Origin: Uranotaenia lowii
Lineage: Eukaryota; Arthropoda; Insecta; Diptera; Culicidae
DNA length: 64,000 nt
Reading direction: 5' to 3'
NCBI RefSeq assembly: GCF_029784155.1
Contig: NC_073691.1
Location: forward strand, 137,528,409 to 137,592,408
Below the pieces are notes generated by a model, which was not told where the DNA came from, did not search any database, and worked only from the letters and a program-made list of their open reading frames with translations. The translations under genes and the position numbers were made by a program. This document shows positions 10,792 through 20,918 of the stretch, in pieces (positions within the stretch are counted from its first letter, which is position 1; every line of letters begins with the position of its first letter).

Positions 10792-12846
10792 TTAGATTTT
10801 GAATATGAGGTCAGTTTTCTTCAGAAACTTAAGCAGTTTCTCCTCTTCGTCGGGGTCGTTTGACAAGACTTCCCGAAGGCTGATGCTAAGATCAAATATT
10901 TGTCTTTGGGTCGAATAGATGGGACAGTTTATGAGGATATGCTTGATTGTTAGAAGACAGTCACATGAAGGACACATTGGAGGATCTGCTCGCTCCATCA
11001 GATAACTGTGGGTGAGTAGGGTGTGTCCAATTCGTAGCCGTGTGAGAGCTCGGCGTTCTTTAGGGTTGGGACGATCTACCCATTTGAGGGTGCAGTTTTT
11101 GATTTCCCGGAGTTTGTTGTTTTGCACTAGTCTCCATTTAGCTTCCCAAGCATGTAATAACTTCGTTTTGATAGCTCGATAGGCGTCTTGTTGGGGAATG
11201 GGTATGGAAGGCGGGGACATTTTTGCACCTTCAGCGGCTAGTCTGTCTGCTGCTTCGTTTCCCGGAATACCCGCATGGCCGGGAACCCATACCAGGCTAA
11301 CTTTTTTCATCAGGGCTTCGTCAGTTATGCTTGATATCCAGGGGTGTTTCAGGTTGCCGGCGCAGACTGCCTTTAGAACACTGGCAGAATCGGAGAATAC
11401 AACATTGGGGCTGGTTTCTGCTACTGAGTTTCGTATGGCGTCAAGTAGGGCGTAGGCTTCTGAGCTAAAAACGGAGCAGTCGGCCGGCAGGGCGAGACTT
11501 CTATTGTTGCGGCCATCATAGATTCCACAACCCACACGGTCATCGGTCTTGGAACCATCTGTAAAGATACGAACATGGGAGCAGTATTTGTGTTCGACTA
11601 ATGATTGAAAATGCGGTTGAACCACATTTGCTGGTTGTCCAGCTTTCAGTTCTTTGAGCAAACTAAAATCGATTGTTGGGGTTTTGTCCGTCCAGTAGCG
11701 GAATTTTGTAGTTTTCCTTTGGCAGATAGCTGGAAGGTAGCTGTCGGTCAGTTCGTGGAGTAGAAGATTGGTCCGGGAAATCAGGCAAGCATTTTCAGAG
11801 CCACCCATGGCTAACCATCGTAAGGATTTAGAGGACAGATGTTGGGTTATGAGGTATTTGAAGGGTATTTCACCGCTTTCGGCCATAAGTGATGGGATGG
11901 GGCTAGATTTGAAGGTATGACCTATGGTTCGTATGCACTCATTGTATAAGGGTTCAAGTTTTTTGAAAAGAGTTTCGCCAGATCGACTGACGAAACCCAA
12001 ACCATACAACGAGGCTGGTAGCAGCCAACCATGGACGAAACGAAAGAGGGGTTCCCGATGAGCTAGGCTAGTTTTATTACTGAGGATACGGAGAATATTA
12101 ATTTTATTGATTGTAGCTTTACGTACTAAATTCAGATGGAATTTGAAATCAAGGCGATCATCTATCCAGATGCCTAGTAATCTGAAGTGGTGAACTAGTG
12201 GAATCGGTTGATTATTCATAGTTAAAGGGGGTAGTTTATAAAGTTTTCTGCGGTTGGGACCGAGGTGAATTAGTTTTGATTTTGTTGGAGAAAAGTGGAA
12301 ACCCGCGGTGGGCGCCCAGGCGGTGATACTATTTAGGGCAGTTTGGAGCCTTTTACGAGCCAAACGGGCAAATGGAGAGATGGAAGTAAGAAGAATATCG
12401 TCAGCATAAATTAGTGTGTTGATGTTATCAGGGATAAATTGAAAAATAGAGTTGATAGCTATCAAGAAAAGGGTAGGGGCGATCACGGATCCCTGAGGAA
12501 CTCCGGTGTGAATAGGTTTTGGGCAGGAACGGTTGCCATTTATTAGTACTTGTATTGACCTGTTGGACAAGAAGCTTTTAATATATCGAATCATGTTTCC
12601 TTTCACATTCCAGCTGGTTAGGTTGTTAACGATAGTCGTTCGATCGACTTTGTCGAACGCTTTGACAAGATCGAGGGAGAGAACTTCGATATGCCGGTTT
12701 TCATTAAGGGAATCGTGTAGAAGAGTTTCGAGGGTACCAAAGTAATCGTCAGTTGATCGACCAGGGAGGAAGGCAAATTGCCTAGAATCGAGCCGACTTT
12801 CCCGATCTAGAAGGGCTTGTAAACGACGGTTTACCAATCTCTCCAT
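10792..12846 (-). CDS. LINE ORF2 C-terminal part: reverse transcriptase and RNase H
   Basis: An open stretch of 684 codons. It reads in frame upstream to about 13025, so the ATG at 12846 is internal and the true domain begins earlier. RT blocks in order: LSLDLVKAFDKVDR (palm Asp), TGVPQGSVIAPTLF, and the catalytic LIYADDILLTS (YADD). Then follows an RNase H domain with IFTDGSKTDD, SSEAYALLDAI, VFSDSASVL and WVPGHAGIPGNEAADRLA, which hold the expected acidic residues and His. Near the C-terminus is a Cys/His cluster, CPSCDCLLTIKHILINCP. All visible catalytic residues are present. It is joined to the endonuclease half only through a one-base frameshift near 13025. Confidence 0.9.
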   Translation of the reverse strand: MERLVNRRLQALLDRESRLDSRQFAFLPGRSTDDYFGTLETLLHDSLNENRHIEVLSLDLVKAFDKVDRTTIVNNLTSWNVKGNMIRYIKSFLSNRSIQVLINGNRSCPKPIHTGVPQGSVIAPTLFLIAINSIFQFIPDNINTLIYADDILLTSISPFARLARKRLQTALNSITAWAPTAGFHFSPTKSKLIHLGPNRRKLYKLPPLTMNNQPIPLVHHFRLLGIWIDDRLDFKFHLNLVRKATINKINILRILSNKTSLAHREPLFRFVHGWLLPASLYGLGFVSRSGETLFKKLEPLYNECIRTIGHTFKSSPIPSLMAESGEIPFKYLITQHLSSKSLRWLAMGGSENACLISRTNLLLHELTDSYLPAICQRKTTKFRYWTDKTPTIDFSLLKELKAGQPANVVQPHFQSLVEHKYCSHVRIFTDGSKTDDRVGCGIYDGRNNRSLALPADCSVFSSEAYALLDAIRNSVAETSPNVVFSDSASVLKAVCAGNLKHPWISSITDEALMKKVSLVWVPGHAGIPGNEAADRLAAEGAKMSPPSIPIPQQDAYRAIKTKLLHAWEAKWRLVQNNKLREIKNCTLKWVDRPNPKERRALTRLRIGHTLLTHSYLMERADPPMCPSCDCLLTIKHILINCPIYSTQRQIFDLSISLREVLSNDPDEEEKLLKFLKKTDLIFKI

Positions 12847-12986
12847 TATTTTTCCTGAGCAGTTTAGCAGGGTAATGGGGCGGTAATTATCAACGTGGTG
12901 TGTGTTTAGCTTGGGTTTCGGAATCGGAATTACTAGTCCAAGTTTCCATTCGTCGGGAATGATACCATCATTCCAGATTTTGTTGA

Positions 12987-14480
12987 TTAGTTCGAGGAAA
13001 ATATTTTGGCATGAATAGAGAGATTCTTATAGAACGGGTATCCAAGGTCATCTGGGCCTGCGGAGTAACCCTTTACCTTGCGTAGAACAAATTCAAGTTC
13101 ATCCAACTTAAAGTTGGTATTGTAAGGCAGTATATTGTTATCAGAATCATGTTGGTTAGTGGAAAAGTCGTGAAGGAATGAAGATTCGGTGTTAGTTGAA
13201 GACGAAGAGATAGAAGAGAAGTGTTGGCAGAAGGTTTCGGCTATTTGGGATGGATCGCTTATGTATTGTTGATTGATCAGTAGGTGATAGGAATTTTTAC
13301 GGGTTTGTCCATTCAGAATACGAATTTTGTCCCAGATTATTTTGGATGGAGTGTCAGGATGAATTTCTTCAGTGAATTTTTCCCAACTTTCACGTTTGGC
13401 TTTTCGAACAGCAGATCTGCAAGCAGATCTGGCAACTTTATACAATTCTAGTGCCAAAGATTTTCTGGGATCGTCATTGGGAATTTTCTTTAAAGCTCTC
13501 AATCTTTTCCTACGCAGTTTTACGGCGTCTCGTACCACTGAGTTCCACCATGGGACAGCAGTTTTGCCGGGGACACCCCTGGTTTGGGGGATCCAGTTTT
13601 TGGCAGCTTTGTGCAATATGTTGGTGAAGACCGAGAGGGATGAGGGATTTTCATTTTGAATAAGGTCGTCAACTTCCGTTTGGTAACTATACCAATCAGC
13701 ATCTTCAAATTTCCAACGGGGACGAGCAGAGACTTCAGGGGTAGAGTGTTCAACTTTTATCAACAAAGGAAAGTGGTCACTGCCATACGAGTCTTCGAGG
13801 ACCTGCCATTTAAACTTGGAACAGAGTTCTAGTGAAACAAGAGTTACATCCAGGGCTGACATATTACCGGTAGCTGGGTCCATTCGGGTGGGTAAGGTGT
13901 TGTTTAGGATGGTAAGGTTGTGGGAGAGAACGAGTTCTTCCAAATAAGACCCCTTGTTTGTGGTGTGTGTGCTTCCCCAACTAGTGCAATGTGCATTTAG
14001 ATCGCCCATTATTAAAAAGGGAGAGGGGATTTGGGGGAGCAGTTCGTCAAGTTTTGTTTTAAAATCAATGAAAGGCATTTGAGGTGGAATATATAAAGAT
14101 ACCACCGTAATTTTGAATGGATGATAGAGCTTGGCACAGATAACATATAGGGATGAATCAACATCCACGAGGTCATAAGCTAGGTCATTTCTTATCGCAA
14201 TTCCAGCGCCTTGTTTTGTAGTTGAGTTGGAGTTGGAAACAGTGTGAAGTTGGTAGTTTTTAAAGAGATTGTTTGGAGGGGGGGAATTGGTAAGGATATC
14301 TTGGATGGCAAAGACTGATGGGGAGAACTGAGATAGAATGTTTTGTATTTCGGGGAGTCTAACTTGTAGACCTCGGGTATTCCATTGAATAGCGAAATTG
14401 ATTGGTATTTTACGAGTAGGTGAAGGGAAGGAGGGGTTATTTTGAGACTGCATTGGGTTGGTGTTATTCATTGTGTCCAT
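12987..14480 (-). CDS. LINE ORF2 N-terminal part: AP-like endonuclease
   Basis: An open frame of 497 codons from ATG at 14480. It begins with a Pro/Asn-rich leader and then an exonuclease-endonuclease-phosphatase domain: FAIQWNTRGL, a middle block FLIMGDLNAHCTSWG, and the C-terminal SDHFPLLI motif, giving the usual Asn, Asp and His residues of LINE endonucleases that nick target DNA. A basic linker (KLRRKRLRALKK) and the start of the RT region (VKGYSAGPDDLGYPFYKNLS) follow. The frame is then lost in a short CT-rich run near 13025 and stops at 12987. The same region of the relative at 55.3 kb is continuous, so a single base appears to have been lost here. Confidence 0.88.
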   Translation of the reverse strand: MDTMNNTNPMQSQNNPSFPSPTRKIPINFAIQWNTRGLQVRLPEIQNILSQFSPSVFAIQDILTNSPPPNNLFKNYQLHTVSNSNSTTKQGAGIAIRNDLAYDLVDVDSSLYVICAKLYHPFKITVVSLYIPPQMPFIDFKTKLDELLPQIPSPFLIMGDLNAHCTSWGSTHTTNKGSYLEELVLSHNLTILNNTLPTRMDPATGNMSALDVTLVSLELCSKFKWQVLEDSYGSDHFPLLIKVEHSTPEVSARPRWKFEDADWYSYQTEVDDLIQNENPSSLSVFTNILHKAAKNWIPQTRGVPGKTAVPWWNSVVRDAVKLRRKRLRALKKIPNDDPRKSLALELYKVARSACRSAVRKAKRESWEKFTEEIHPDTPSKIIWDKIRILNGQTRKNSYHLLINQQYISDPSQIAETFCQHFSSISSSSTNTESSFLHDFSTNQHDSDNNILPYNTNFKLDELEFVLRKVKGYSAGPDDLGYPFYKNLSIHAKIFSSN

Positions 14481-14515
14481 TGTAGTGGGAAAGTTGGTTT
14501 GACTTACCGAAGGTG

Positions 14516-15709
14516 TTATGAAGAGTCTGCCGAGGGGTGGTTTCCAGGAGTTGCGCTTTTTCGGATTTTGGGTTGGGACACTCGTTTCTTCTTGGGACCG
14601 GTTGTTGATGTGTTTTCGGCTGGTGATTGATCTCCGGATGATCCACCGTTACGGTTGCGTTTCGGAGTCGACTGGGATGTGGATTGGCTGGATACACTAA
14701 CCATCGTACTGTCCGAATCAATTTCGGAACTAGATTCGTTCTTTTCCTCCAATTTCCGGATCTTGTTGGTTAGTTTGACGATTTGGGCCTGCAGTTGGTT
14801 GATGATAGCGTCCTTATCGTCAGATGGTTTTGGGGCACGATTGGATTCGAGCCTTTGTTGGATCTTGCTGGGAGGGTTTTGGGCAGATGCATGTCGGGAC
14901 CGAAATTCTTTAGCAGCAGCGGCTTGGGAAATACCCAAATCCACACGGATTCGAACTATCTCCTGCTCCTCCTTCTGTTTGGGACAGATTCGGTTGTTTG
15001 CAGCATGGGGACCGTCACAATTAATGCACCGTGGTGGTTTGGAGCACTCTTTGTGGACGCCGGATTCTCCACAAGTGAGGCAAACAGGGTTATGTTGACA
15101 GCGAAGCTTGGTATGCCCAAAAATGCCGCATTTCAGACACATGAGCGGGCGAGGATAGTAAGGACGGGTTGAGACACGGATGTATCCAAAAAAGATGTGG
15201 GTAGGGGGAACGGAACCTTTTACTGTCAGCACCATGGTGTTGGTCGGTTCTTCCTTTCCATTTACTTTACGAACAAAGCGGTAAACCTTCGTTACACCTT
15301 GGTCGCACAAATGTTCTTGAAGTACCTCATTTGTGAGACCTGACACATCTCGGCAGGTAACGACGCACTGGCAGAGGTTGAGTGATGGATGATCGGTAAT
15401 GGTAACGGGGGTATCATCAATCAGCTTACACAGTTTTTTCAGGCTATTTGCCTGAATTGGGTTCCGCACTTTCAGGAGATAAGAGCTGCCGCCATCGATA
15501 GGGTTAGCTCCATCTATTTTCCCCACGGCCTGATCGATCGTTTTAGCGATGATGAATGGATTGGGTAACTTGGCGTCGGGGTTCGGCTTGAGAACCAGGA
15601 ACTGGATCTCTCCATGTAGTCCTTTGGGGTCCATCCAAATAGGAACCGTTCTTCTGTTAGATGAACCCGGTGGTCCGGTTTGACCTCCCCAAGGAGGATT
15701 TGAATCCAT
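14516..15709 (-). CDS. LINE ORF1, gag-like nucleic-acid-binding protein
   Basis: An intact 397-codon frame beginning MDSNPPWGGQTGPPGSS. The N-terminal half has conserved phrases shared with the ORF1 at 52650 (VPIWMDP, VGKIDGANPIDGGSSYLLKV, LNLCQCVVTC, DQGVTKVYRF), an RNA-binding-like region. At about residues 190-245 lie three Cys-rich knuckles: CLKCGIFGHTKLRC, CLTCGESGVHKEC and a CINCDGPHAANNRIC block. The C-terminal third is a Lys/Glu heptad-like segment (IINQLQAQIVKLTNKIRKLEE) followed by a Ser-rich basic tail. In I-type LINEs this protein packages the element RNA. It is the upstream ORF, ending 35 bp before ORF2 starts. Confidence 0.92.
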   Translation of the reverse strand: MDSNPPWGGQTGPPGSSNRRTVPIWMDPKGLHGEIQFLVLKPNPDAKLPNPFIIAKTIDQAVGKIDGANPIDGGSSYLLKVRNPIQANSLKKLCKLIDDTPVTITDHPSLNLCQCVVTCRDVSGLTNEVLQEHLCDQGVTKVYRFVRKVNGKEEPTNTMVLTVKGSVPPTHIFFGYIRVSTRPYYPRPLMCLKCGIFGHTKLRCQHNPVCLTCGESGVHKECSKPPRCINCDGPHAANNRICPKQKEEQEIVRIRVDLGISQAAAAKEFRSRHASAQNPPSKIQQRLESNRAPKPSDDKDAIINQLQAQIVKLTNKIRKLEEKNESSSEIDSDSTMVSVSSQSTSQSTPKRNRNGGSSGDQSPAENTSTTGPKKKRVSQPKIRKSATPGNHPSADSS

Positions 15710-15956
15710 CGCAAGATGGAGCGGTGGTGACTAAACACTCAGAACTGTCACTAGATTATTTGACTTATCACACTTCAAGACTAGAAGCACTGAATCAGCC
15801 GTTCTGAAAAGAACAGCTGCTCTTTCCATTCAGCGCTATGCGCCAAGAATAAATTCAAGCACTTTCGACGAATCGAATGAAAAAGCCTGCGAATAGCGAA
15901 AAACACGTCTAATCACGTCGACAGTTCACAACTGAATCCGACAACTCACCCGACAG

Positions 15957-16080
15957 GAGCGCGACCGCTTGTTTTTATAGCGCTCGCTACTCGGGCGTCG
16001 CGCATTGGATTTTCTCCGTTCTCGCTGTTTCTCCTGTTCTTCAGTCCGCTGGGTGGACTGAAAAGGCGCGTTAGCCAATT
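15957..16080 (-). promoter_or_regulatory. Possible core promoter or solo LTR-like segment interrupted by the LINE
   Basis: On the minus strand there is a GC-rich segment with a clean TATAAAAA at 15979-15972. About 20 bp on, the sequence reaches CTGTCGG|GTGAGT, a consensus splice donor, exactly where the LINE inserted; it continues at 10506 as a GC-rich leader. This is what a TATA promoter with a short first exon, or an LTR, would look like. No associated coding gene was found, so function is speculative. Confidence 0.3.
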
Positions 16081-16207
16081 ACAGCACGGTAAACGTGACG
16101 AAATAGGCTCCAGTATGCGTACATGTCGAGTTCCATACGTCGACTGCTGGACGTTTTTATCGATACATATATACATACATCGATACATATACACCACCAG
16201 TGATGTC

Positions 16208-16320
16208 AACCTTCCAGATTTAGTCTGATCTTCCAGAATTTTTGGAATTTTGCCAGACATTTTTTTAGGTTTCCAGACTTTTGTCATTTCTTCCAGACAT
16301 TTCCAGACTTTCGAGCTCCG
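16208..16320. repeat. Short degenerate 'ttccagac' repeats
   Basis: The phrase 'ttccaga(c/t)tt' occurs at least five times in about 110 bp with irregular spacing. No coding function is seen. Confidence 0.6.
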
Positions 16321-16329
16321 ACATGAATT

Positions 16330-17043
16330 CTTTGACAAAATAGTTAAAATTCAAAATTTTCGTTGCAAAATGGCAGGAAACGATTCGAGTTAGTAATTGA
16401 AAAGCGAAGAATGACACTACACCGATTAGATGTTATCCGACACCTTGCAAGAGAGCTCAAGAATTTGTTTTCATCGCCTTCAAATCGATGCCAGCGACAA
16501 TATTTTCCAGTTCTCAATTTCAATTTCTCAATTCCCATCTGATTTTTACCTATCTGGATGCACTGCTCATTGCATCCAGCATGATGATGATTCTCTCACT
16601 TGAAGCTCGCGCGGGAGCGAAATCATTTCAAAATTTACAAACATGGTAGACTTTCTATCAAATCCGATTTAAATTTACTTCAGACGACATTTTATACGAT
16701 CTTTTCATTATGCAGTTGGAATTGTGATTCGCCATACCATTGTAAACGACTTAAGTTATCATTTCTGATACAATTCCATGTTTGCTGGGCTACATTACGA
16801 GGTTTCCAAAACTATACATTTTGTACAAATCGATTTAGAAACAAGAGTGATAAAGCGAAGTTTCCATTAAGAAACGATAAAGCGGTTTTAATCAGGAGTG
16901 TCAATTTGCAACTCTAAGAACTCCAACGGACAAAAATTTCTGGGACAGATGAGGGTTTAATGTTAACGATGTTACTTTATAGCTAGAATTAATGGAATAA
17001 TGTAAAGAGAATGTGCAACCTTATTTCAAGCAATTGGAAAGAA
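16330..17043. other. Intronic stretch, nothing recognised
   Basis: There is one plus-strand open frame of 105 codons at 16600-16917, but it has no recognisable domain, low-complexity composition, and no splice or start context, so I do not call it a gene. Confidence 0.4.
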
Positions 17044-17388
17044 CCTTCAAAGCATGGGTGGCCAAGATTTTCTCCAAATTTGTTCTATTATGAGAGGACA
17101 ACAAGAATTGAATATCTTCATGAAAATTTCACACGTTATGTTCATCGAAAGAAAAAACGTTTGCCGAAATTGGGGGGTCTTGAATAGTCAAAAACCGTTT
17201 GGTCCGTGAGGTTTTTGAATCCACAAGACCTCTGATAAATGCAATCTTCTTTTTTCCTTCAACGCAATAAAAATCCCACAGGCGAATCCATAATGTGAAA
17301 TTGCCGTGAAGAAACTCAACTTCTGCTGCCCGTAAGCTTCAAAATGAGGCAAATAAGGTAGAAATCTTGGCCTCCCATGCTTTGAAGG
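17044..17388. mobile_element. 345-bp miniature inverted-repeat element next to a receptor exon
   Basis: The two ends are inverted copies over about 30 bp with few mismatches: 'ccttcaaagcatgggtggcc' at 17044 and the complement of 'ggcctcccatgctttgaagg' ending at 17388. It has no ORF. It lies in the receptor's last intron, only 17 bp downstream of the 17406 exon edge in gene orientation. No target duplication is clear. Confidence 0.7.
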
Positions 17389-17405
17389 ATGTTTTCCTAA
17401 CTTAC

Positions 17406-17620
17406 CCTAGAAGCGTCCCTAAATTTGTGGCTCATGATGTGATACAGCAACGGGTTGATGCACGTGGACAGGAAATACAGGATTCCAGAAATGTACGTCA
17501 GATACTGGTACACCCGGTAAAACCCGTCGCTGCCAGTGTTGGTCATTGATCCATAGACGGCCATCAGTCTCTGTGCGTGAAAGGGTGCCCAACAGAAGAA
17601 GAATGTCGCAACAACTGCCA
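17406..17620 (-). CDS. CapaR: CapaR-like receptor exon: TM6 to TM7
   Basis: This exon adds 71 full codons plus a split Val codon. It reads AVVATFFFCWAPFHAQRL (TM6 with the CWxP motif), an extracellular loop 3 of about 20 residues, then YISGILYFLSTCINPLLYHI (TM7 with NPLLY, the family form of NPxxY) and helix 8 start MSHKFRDASR. The phrase WAPFHAQRL is a strong signature of the pyrokinin/CAPA/neuromedin U receptor family. The acceptor is at 17621-17622 and the donor GTAAG follows AGG at 17406. The upstream exon ends with one base that completes GTG (Val), giving RML-V-AVV across the join. Confidence 0.92.
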
Positions 17621-17751
17621 CTGCCAGTAAATCAGGCCCGAATGTGTAGAGAAAAAACACAGAATAAGAAAATTGATAAATTTTTATTGCTTCGGGTCAA
17701 AAGAAAAAGGAATCAAATATGAAGGGTACATACATGGTAGACCGTACTTAC

Positions 17752-18052
17752 CGAGCATCCGGATCACACGTGTTTGACCGCTTACGCCTCGAGCGGAAGA
17801 ACACATTCCTGTTCCAGTTGTAACCGTTCCTTCCCCCGGATACCCGCTGAGACCGCCGCTACTGTAAAATGCTCCACCGGCCGCAGCGCTGTGCGTTCCG
17901 TGATTTCCCTGCCGCTTAACGCCCTGCAACAACTTGCTCTTCCGTAGTTTGATTCCGATCAGCACGTACAGGACGGCGATGACCGTCATTGGACCGACGA
18001 AAAAAAGGAAGCTGGACACTTCGAAGGCATGTTCGAAATGGGTGTTTTTGAT
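17752..18052 (-). CDS. CapaR: CapaR-like receptor exon: ECL2 end, TM5 and ICL3
   Basis: This 301-bp exon starts in phase 0 after a pyrimidine-rich acceptor (CCTTCCGACCAG) and ends one base into a codon before GTAAGTACGG. It encodes IKNTHFEHAFEVSSFLFFV, PMTVIAVLYVLIGIKLRKSK (TM5) and then a long third intracellular loop rich in Gly, Ser and Ala (about 55 residues, GGAFYSSGGLSGYPGEG within it), closing with RVIRML before TM6. A long low-complexity ICL3 is common in this receptor family. The 131-bp intron that follows has consensus sites at both ends. Confidence 0.92.
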
Positions 18053-18637
18053 CTGGTCGGAAGGAAAAATTCATTAAAAACTTTGTCCGTTTTTATTGCA
18101 AGCGTTCGGTCGGTTTGGATGGGTTGAGGGAAAAAAAAATCCTGGCAGTGTCATTTCCGTTAGCGCTGGTTGGTTGTAATCATATTTATTATCATTGGCC
18201 CCAGTAGTTTCGAAATTTTTTGAAGGACAGAAAAGAAGCGACACGGTTCTTAGCTTTGGTGCAACTAGCAGGCAAAATTGTTTTGACATTCCATGAAAGA
18301 AACCTCTTTAGAACTTTCTAAACGTATGAAGCACAATCTTCCGATAAACGTCACAGAGGCTCACATAGGCTAAGGAAGTTGACTTACAGTAGGGTGATTT
18401 GCCAATCGTTGCCCCCTAACCCATCGTTGCACAGACTGACTTAAATTGTGAATGTATCAGTTATTTTCCAACTTTTCCTCAAAAATAATACTGAATCATG
18501 TAATTCGGAATGTTTTCTGATGAAATGAGGCTTTTGAGATATTTTTTGCTGTTAAATGTGTATCTTAAGGCTGTTTTAATTTTTCTTTTTTTTTTTCGCG
18601 TGGTTTTTGTGCAAATTGTTAACAAAAACCCTATATA

Positions 18638-18718
18638 TTATAATAATATATAATAATAATATAATAATATAATAATAATATAATAATATAATATAATATA
18701 ATATAATATTATAATATT
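18638..18718. repeat. (TAA/TATAA)n microsatellite
   Basis: About 80 bp of imperfect TAATA and TAATATA repeats, inside the 3.8-kb TIR element. Confidence 0.9.
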
Positions 18719-20918
18719 CCTTCTATGGCAAATAAGGTTTTACTTCAGAACAAAATATTTTTCGTATCAGTTCTCTTTACGAAACGTTTGTTGGACAATT
18801 TTAACCCCATGATTCTGAAAAAAAATTATGATCCATACTTAACCAGAAAAACTGTCGGACCGTTCAACAATTGGTCTGCTCAATCTCCTCCTGCCCCATT
18901 GTTGTACATAAGCCAACTGCAAAATTTATTTGTAAATTACAAATTGAAAATTTCGTATACCTCCAATAATATTGTTGGATTGCTCTTACAGCCAAAAATA
19001 GTAATAAAAATTTTGAAAGCGATTGAAACCATCAGAGATGTACTGAAAGTTCAAAAAACATAATTTGTGATTTTTAAAATATTTCTTTCATTTCATGTGA
19101 ACAAAAACTAAACTTAACTTGTACTCCAGAAATGAAATTCGTTGTCATACAAATGATTCAAAATAAGTAAATATTTTTTATTTTAGTGTTTTGCCAGCTT
19201 ATTTGAAAGCTTGTTAACCGTAGTATGAAAAGTGTATTGATTTAAAACTTTCGCAAAAACATGTCATGAAAGCTCCAGAAAGCAAATCCTGCAATTTTAC
19301 AATGGATTCCGATTTTTTTTTATTTTGAAATGGTTATAACTTTTTCCATGAAATACTTTGCTTCTTCTCATGTTGGGAAAAAATTAAGCTTAGAAATAGG
19401 CAAAATCAATAATTAAAGACCAACTTCATTTCAAACTTATTTGAATTTCTTGGATATCCAAAAATTTCTTCTTCCATACAAATTGTCATACATATTTTTT
19501 TCTGAATAAGTGGATATTTATGTTTAACTAGTAATTTAAGTAATTTCTGTGATCTAATTAATGATTTTCCACTAAGAAATTTCATATTTTCATATGTTGA
19601 TTTTCAATAAATAATTCCATAATTCAAAGACACTTCATATTTCCATAAGTTTATTTTTTCTACCGTCAAATAAAAAAATTAAAGTTTTGGAATTATTAAT
19701 CACGTTGAAAAAACATATGTTTGTATGAAAGTCGGGCAACTTGCAATGTCTGAAAATTGTCGAAGTCACCTCATCTGCTTGGGTTTTGAGGGACTACTTT
19801 TTTATCAGATTTATTTTGAAATCCATCATCCCGAGCATTTACTCAACATTTTATGCAAAGAATCTAAATTTTTTTCTGAAAGTACTGTTTCTCAAATTTC
19901 GAGACGGCAAATATTAAAGAATTGTATTCAATGTCGACAGCAATCCCCTTGATTTTGTTAGAAATTATGTCAAAATATTGTACAGTAGGAAAACTACGAC
20001 CCATAAAATCAAAGTCGAAGGTTGGAAGACCCGAATTGTTACTTATCTGATATGCAATTTTCTCAGAAATTTTAATCTGCCGTCGAGTTGCAGTCACTCG
20101 AGACATCTAAGTGAAGCTATATTTGACCCTTATCATCCAGAAAAATAAACAGTCATAGCTTTGTGAAACTTAATTTGATCCAAAACAGTTTTTCAGACGG
20201 AAAACTCTTGAGAAACATTTCTATGTGATGTGATTGTTTCCTGAGATTGATGAAATGCTACAGAGGTTGCATTCATTACTAATAAACCACTTACACGAAA
20301 AAGATATTTTAATCAATAAACTTTTTGAAAAGATAAATTCTTATACAAAATTTTATATCATGAGCATAAATCAGTCAAACGATCTGAAACTTTGGGCGTG
20401 GTTGTGTCCAGTTTCAAGTTTTGAATTGATATCTATTATGTAAAAATCGATAGATTCCAAGTGAGTCTAGCAATTGTTTCATAAAATCACATCTCCTTCA
20501 TAGGGGTAAAGTGGGGAAAAACAGATCACGTTCTTTAATCTTTTCACCTGTAAATAGGCACTTAAAAATTAAGTAATTAATATCTTTTAGTTCATTCAAT
20601 GGGATTTCGAAAATATAAATTTTTTGGTAGGACATATAAAGAAAAAAGCTCAACACTGAGCAAATAAGGTCAAATAACACTTTTCTAAGATGACTTCGGT
20701 TAAATTCAGAGGTAGATTCAGAGGTTTAATTCAGAGGTAGATTTGAGTTTCTATTCTAGACACTCAAACCGACGGCTTTGTGTTTTTTTAGATTTTCGGT
20801 CCATTTGTGCATTGGACGGTTTATATAGAAGACCCCCCCCCCCCCCCTCCCCATTCAATAGGGGCTATCTCTAAATTAGATTGCATTTGAACCAGAAGTT
20901 CTCATAATAAGTTTCCGT

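Larger units (their letters stand above)
10521..15942 (-). mobile_element. Nearly intact I-type non-LTR retrotransposon (LINE), 5.4 kb
   Basis: The element lies between two perfect 14-bp copies of aactcacccgacag, at 10507-10520 and 15943-15956, which are its target-site duplication. Reading on the minus strand it has a 5' UTR of about 230 bp, ORF1 (gag-like, CCHC knuckles), a 35-bp gap, ORF2 (endonuclease, reverse transcriptase, RNase H) and a 3' UTR ending in a poly(A) tract (the T runs at 10521-10568). A second A-rich stretch lies at about 10624-10670. The combination of CCHC ORF1 with RNase H in ORF2 fits the I superfamily. A single frameshift in ORF2 is the only defect I could see, so the insertion is probably recent. 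A decayed relative lies at 52.4-57.8 kb. Confidence 0.93.

Noticed and set aside
16208..16320. CRISPR-like array
   Set aside because: Repeats are too short, imperfect and irregularly spaced, and the genome is eukaryotic.
18725..19063. 112-codon open frame in the 3.8-kb TIR element
   Set aside because: No transposase or other motif recognisable; AT-rich composition and no supporting context.
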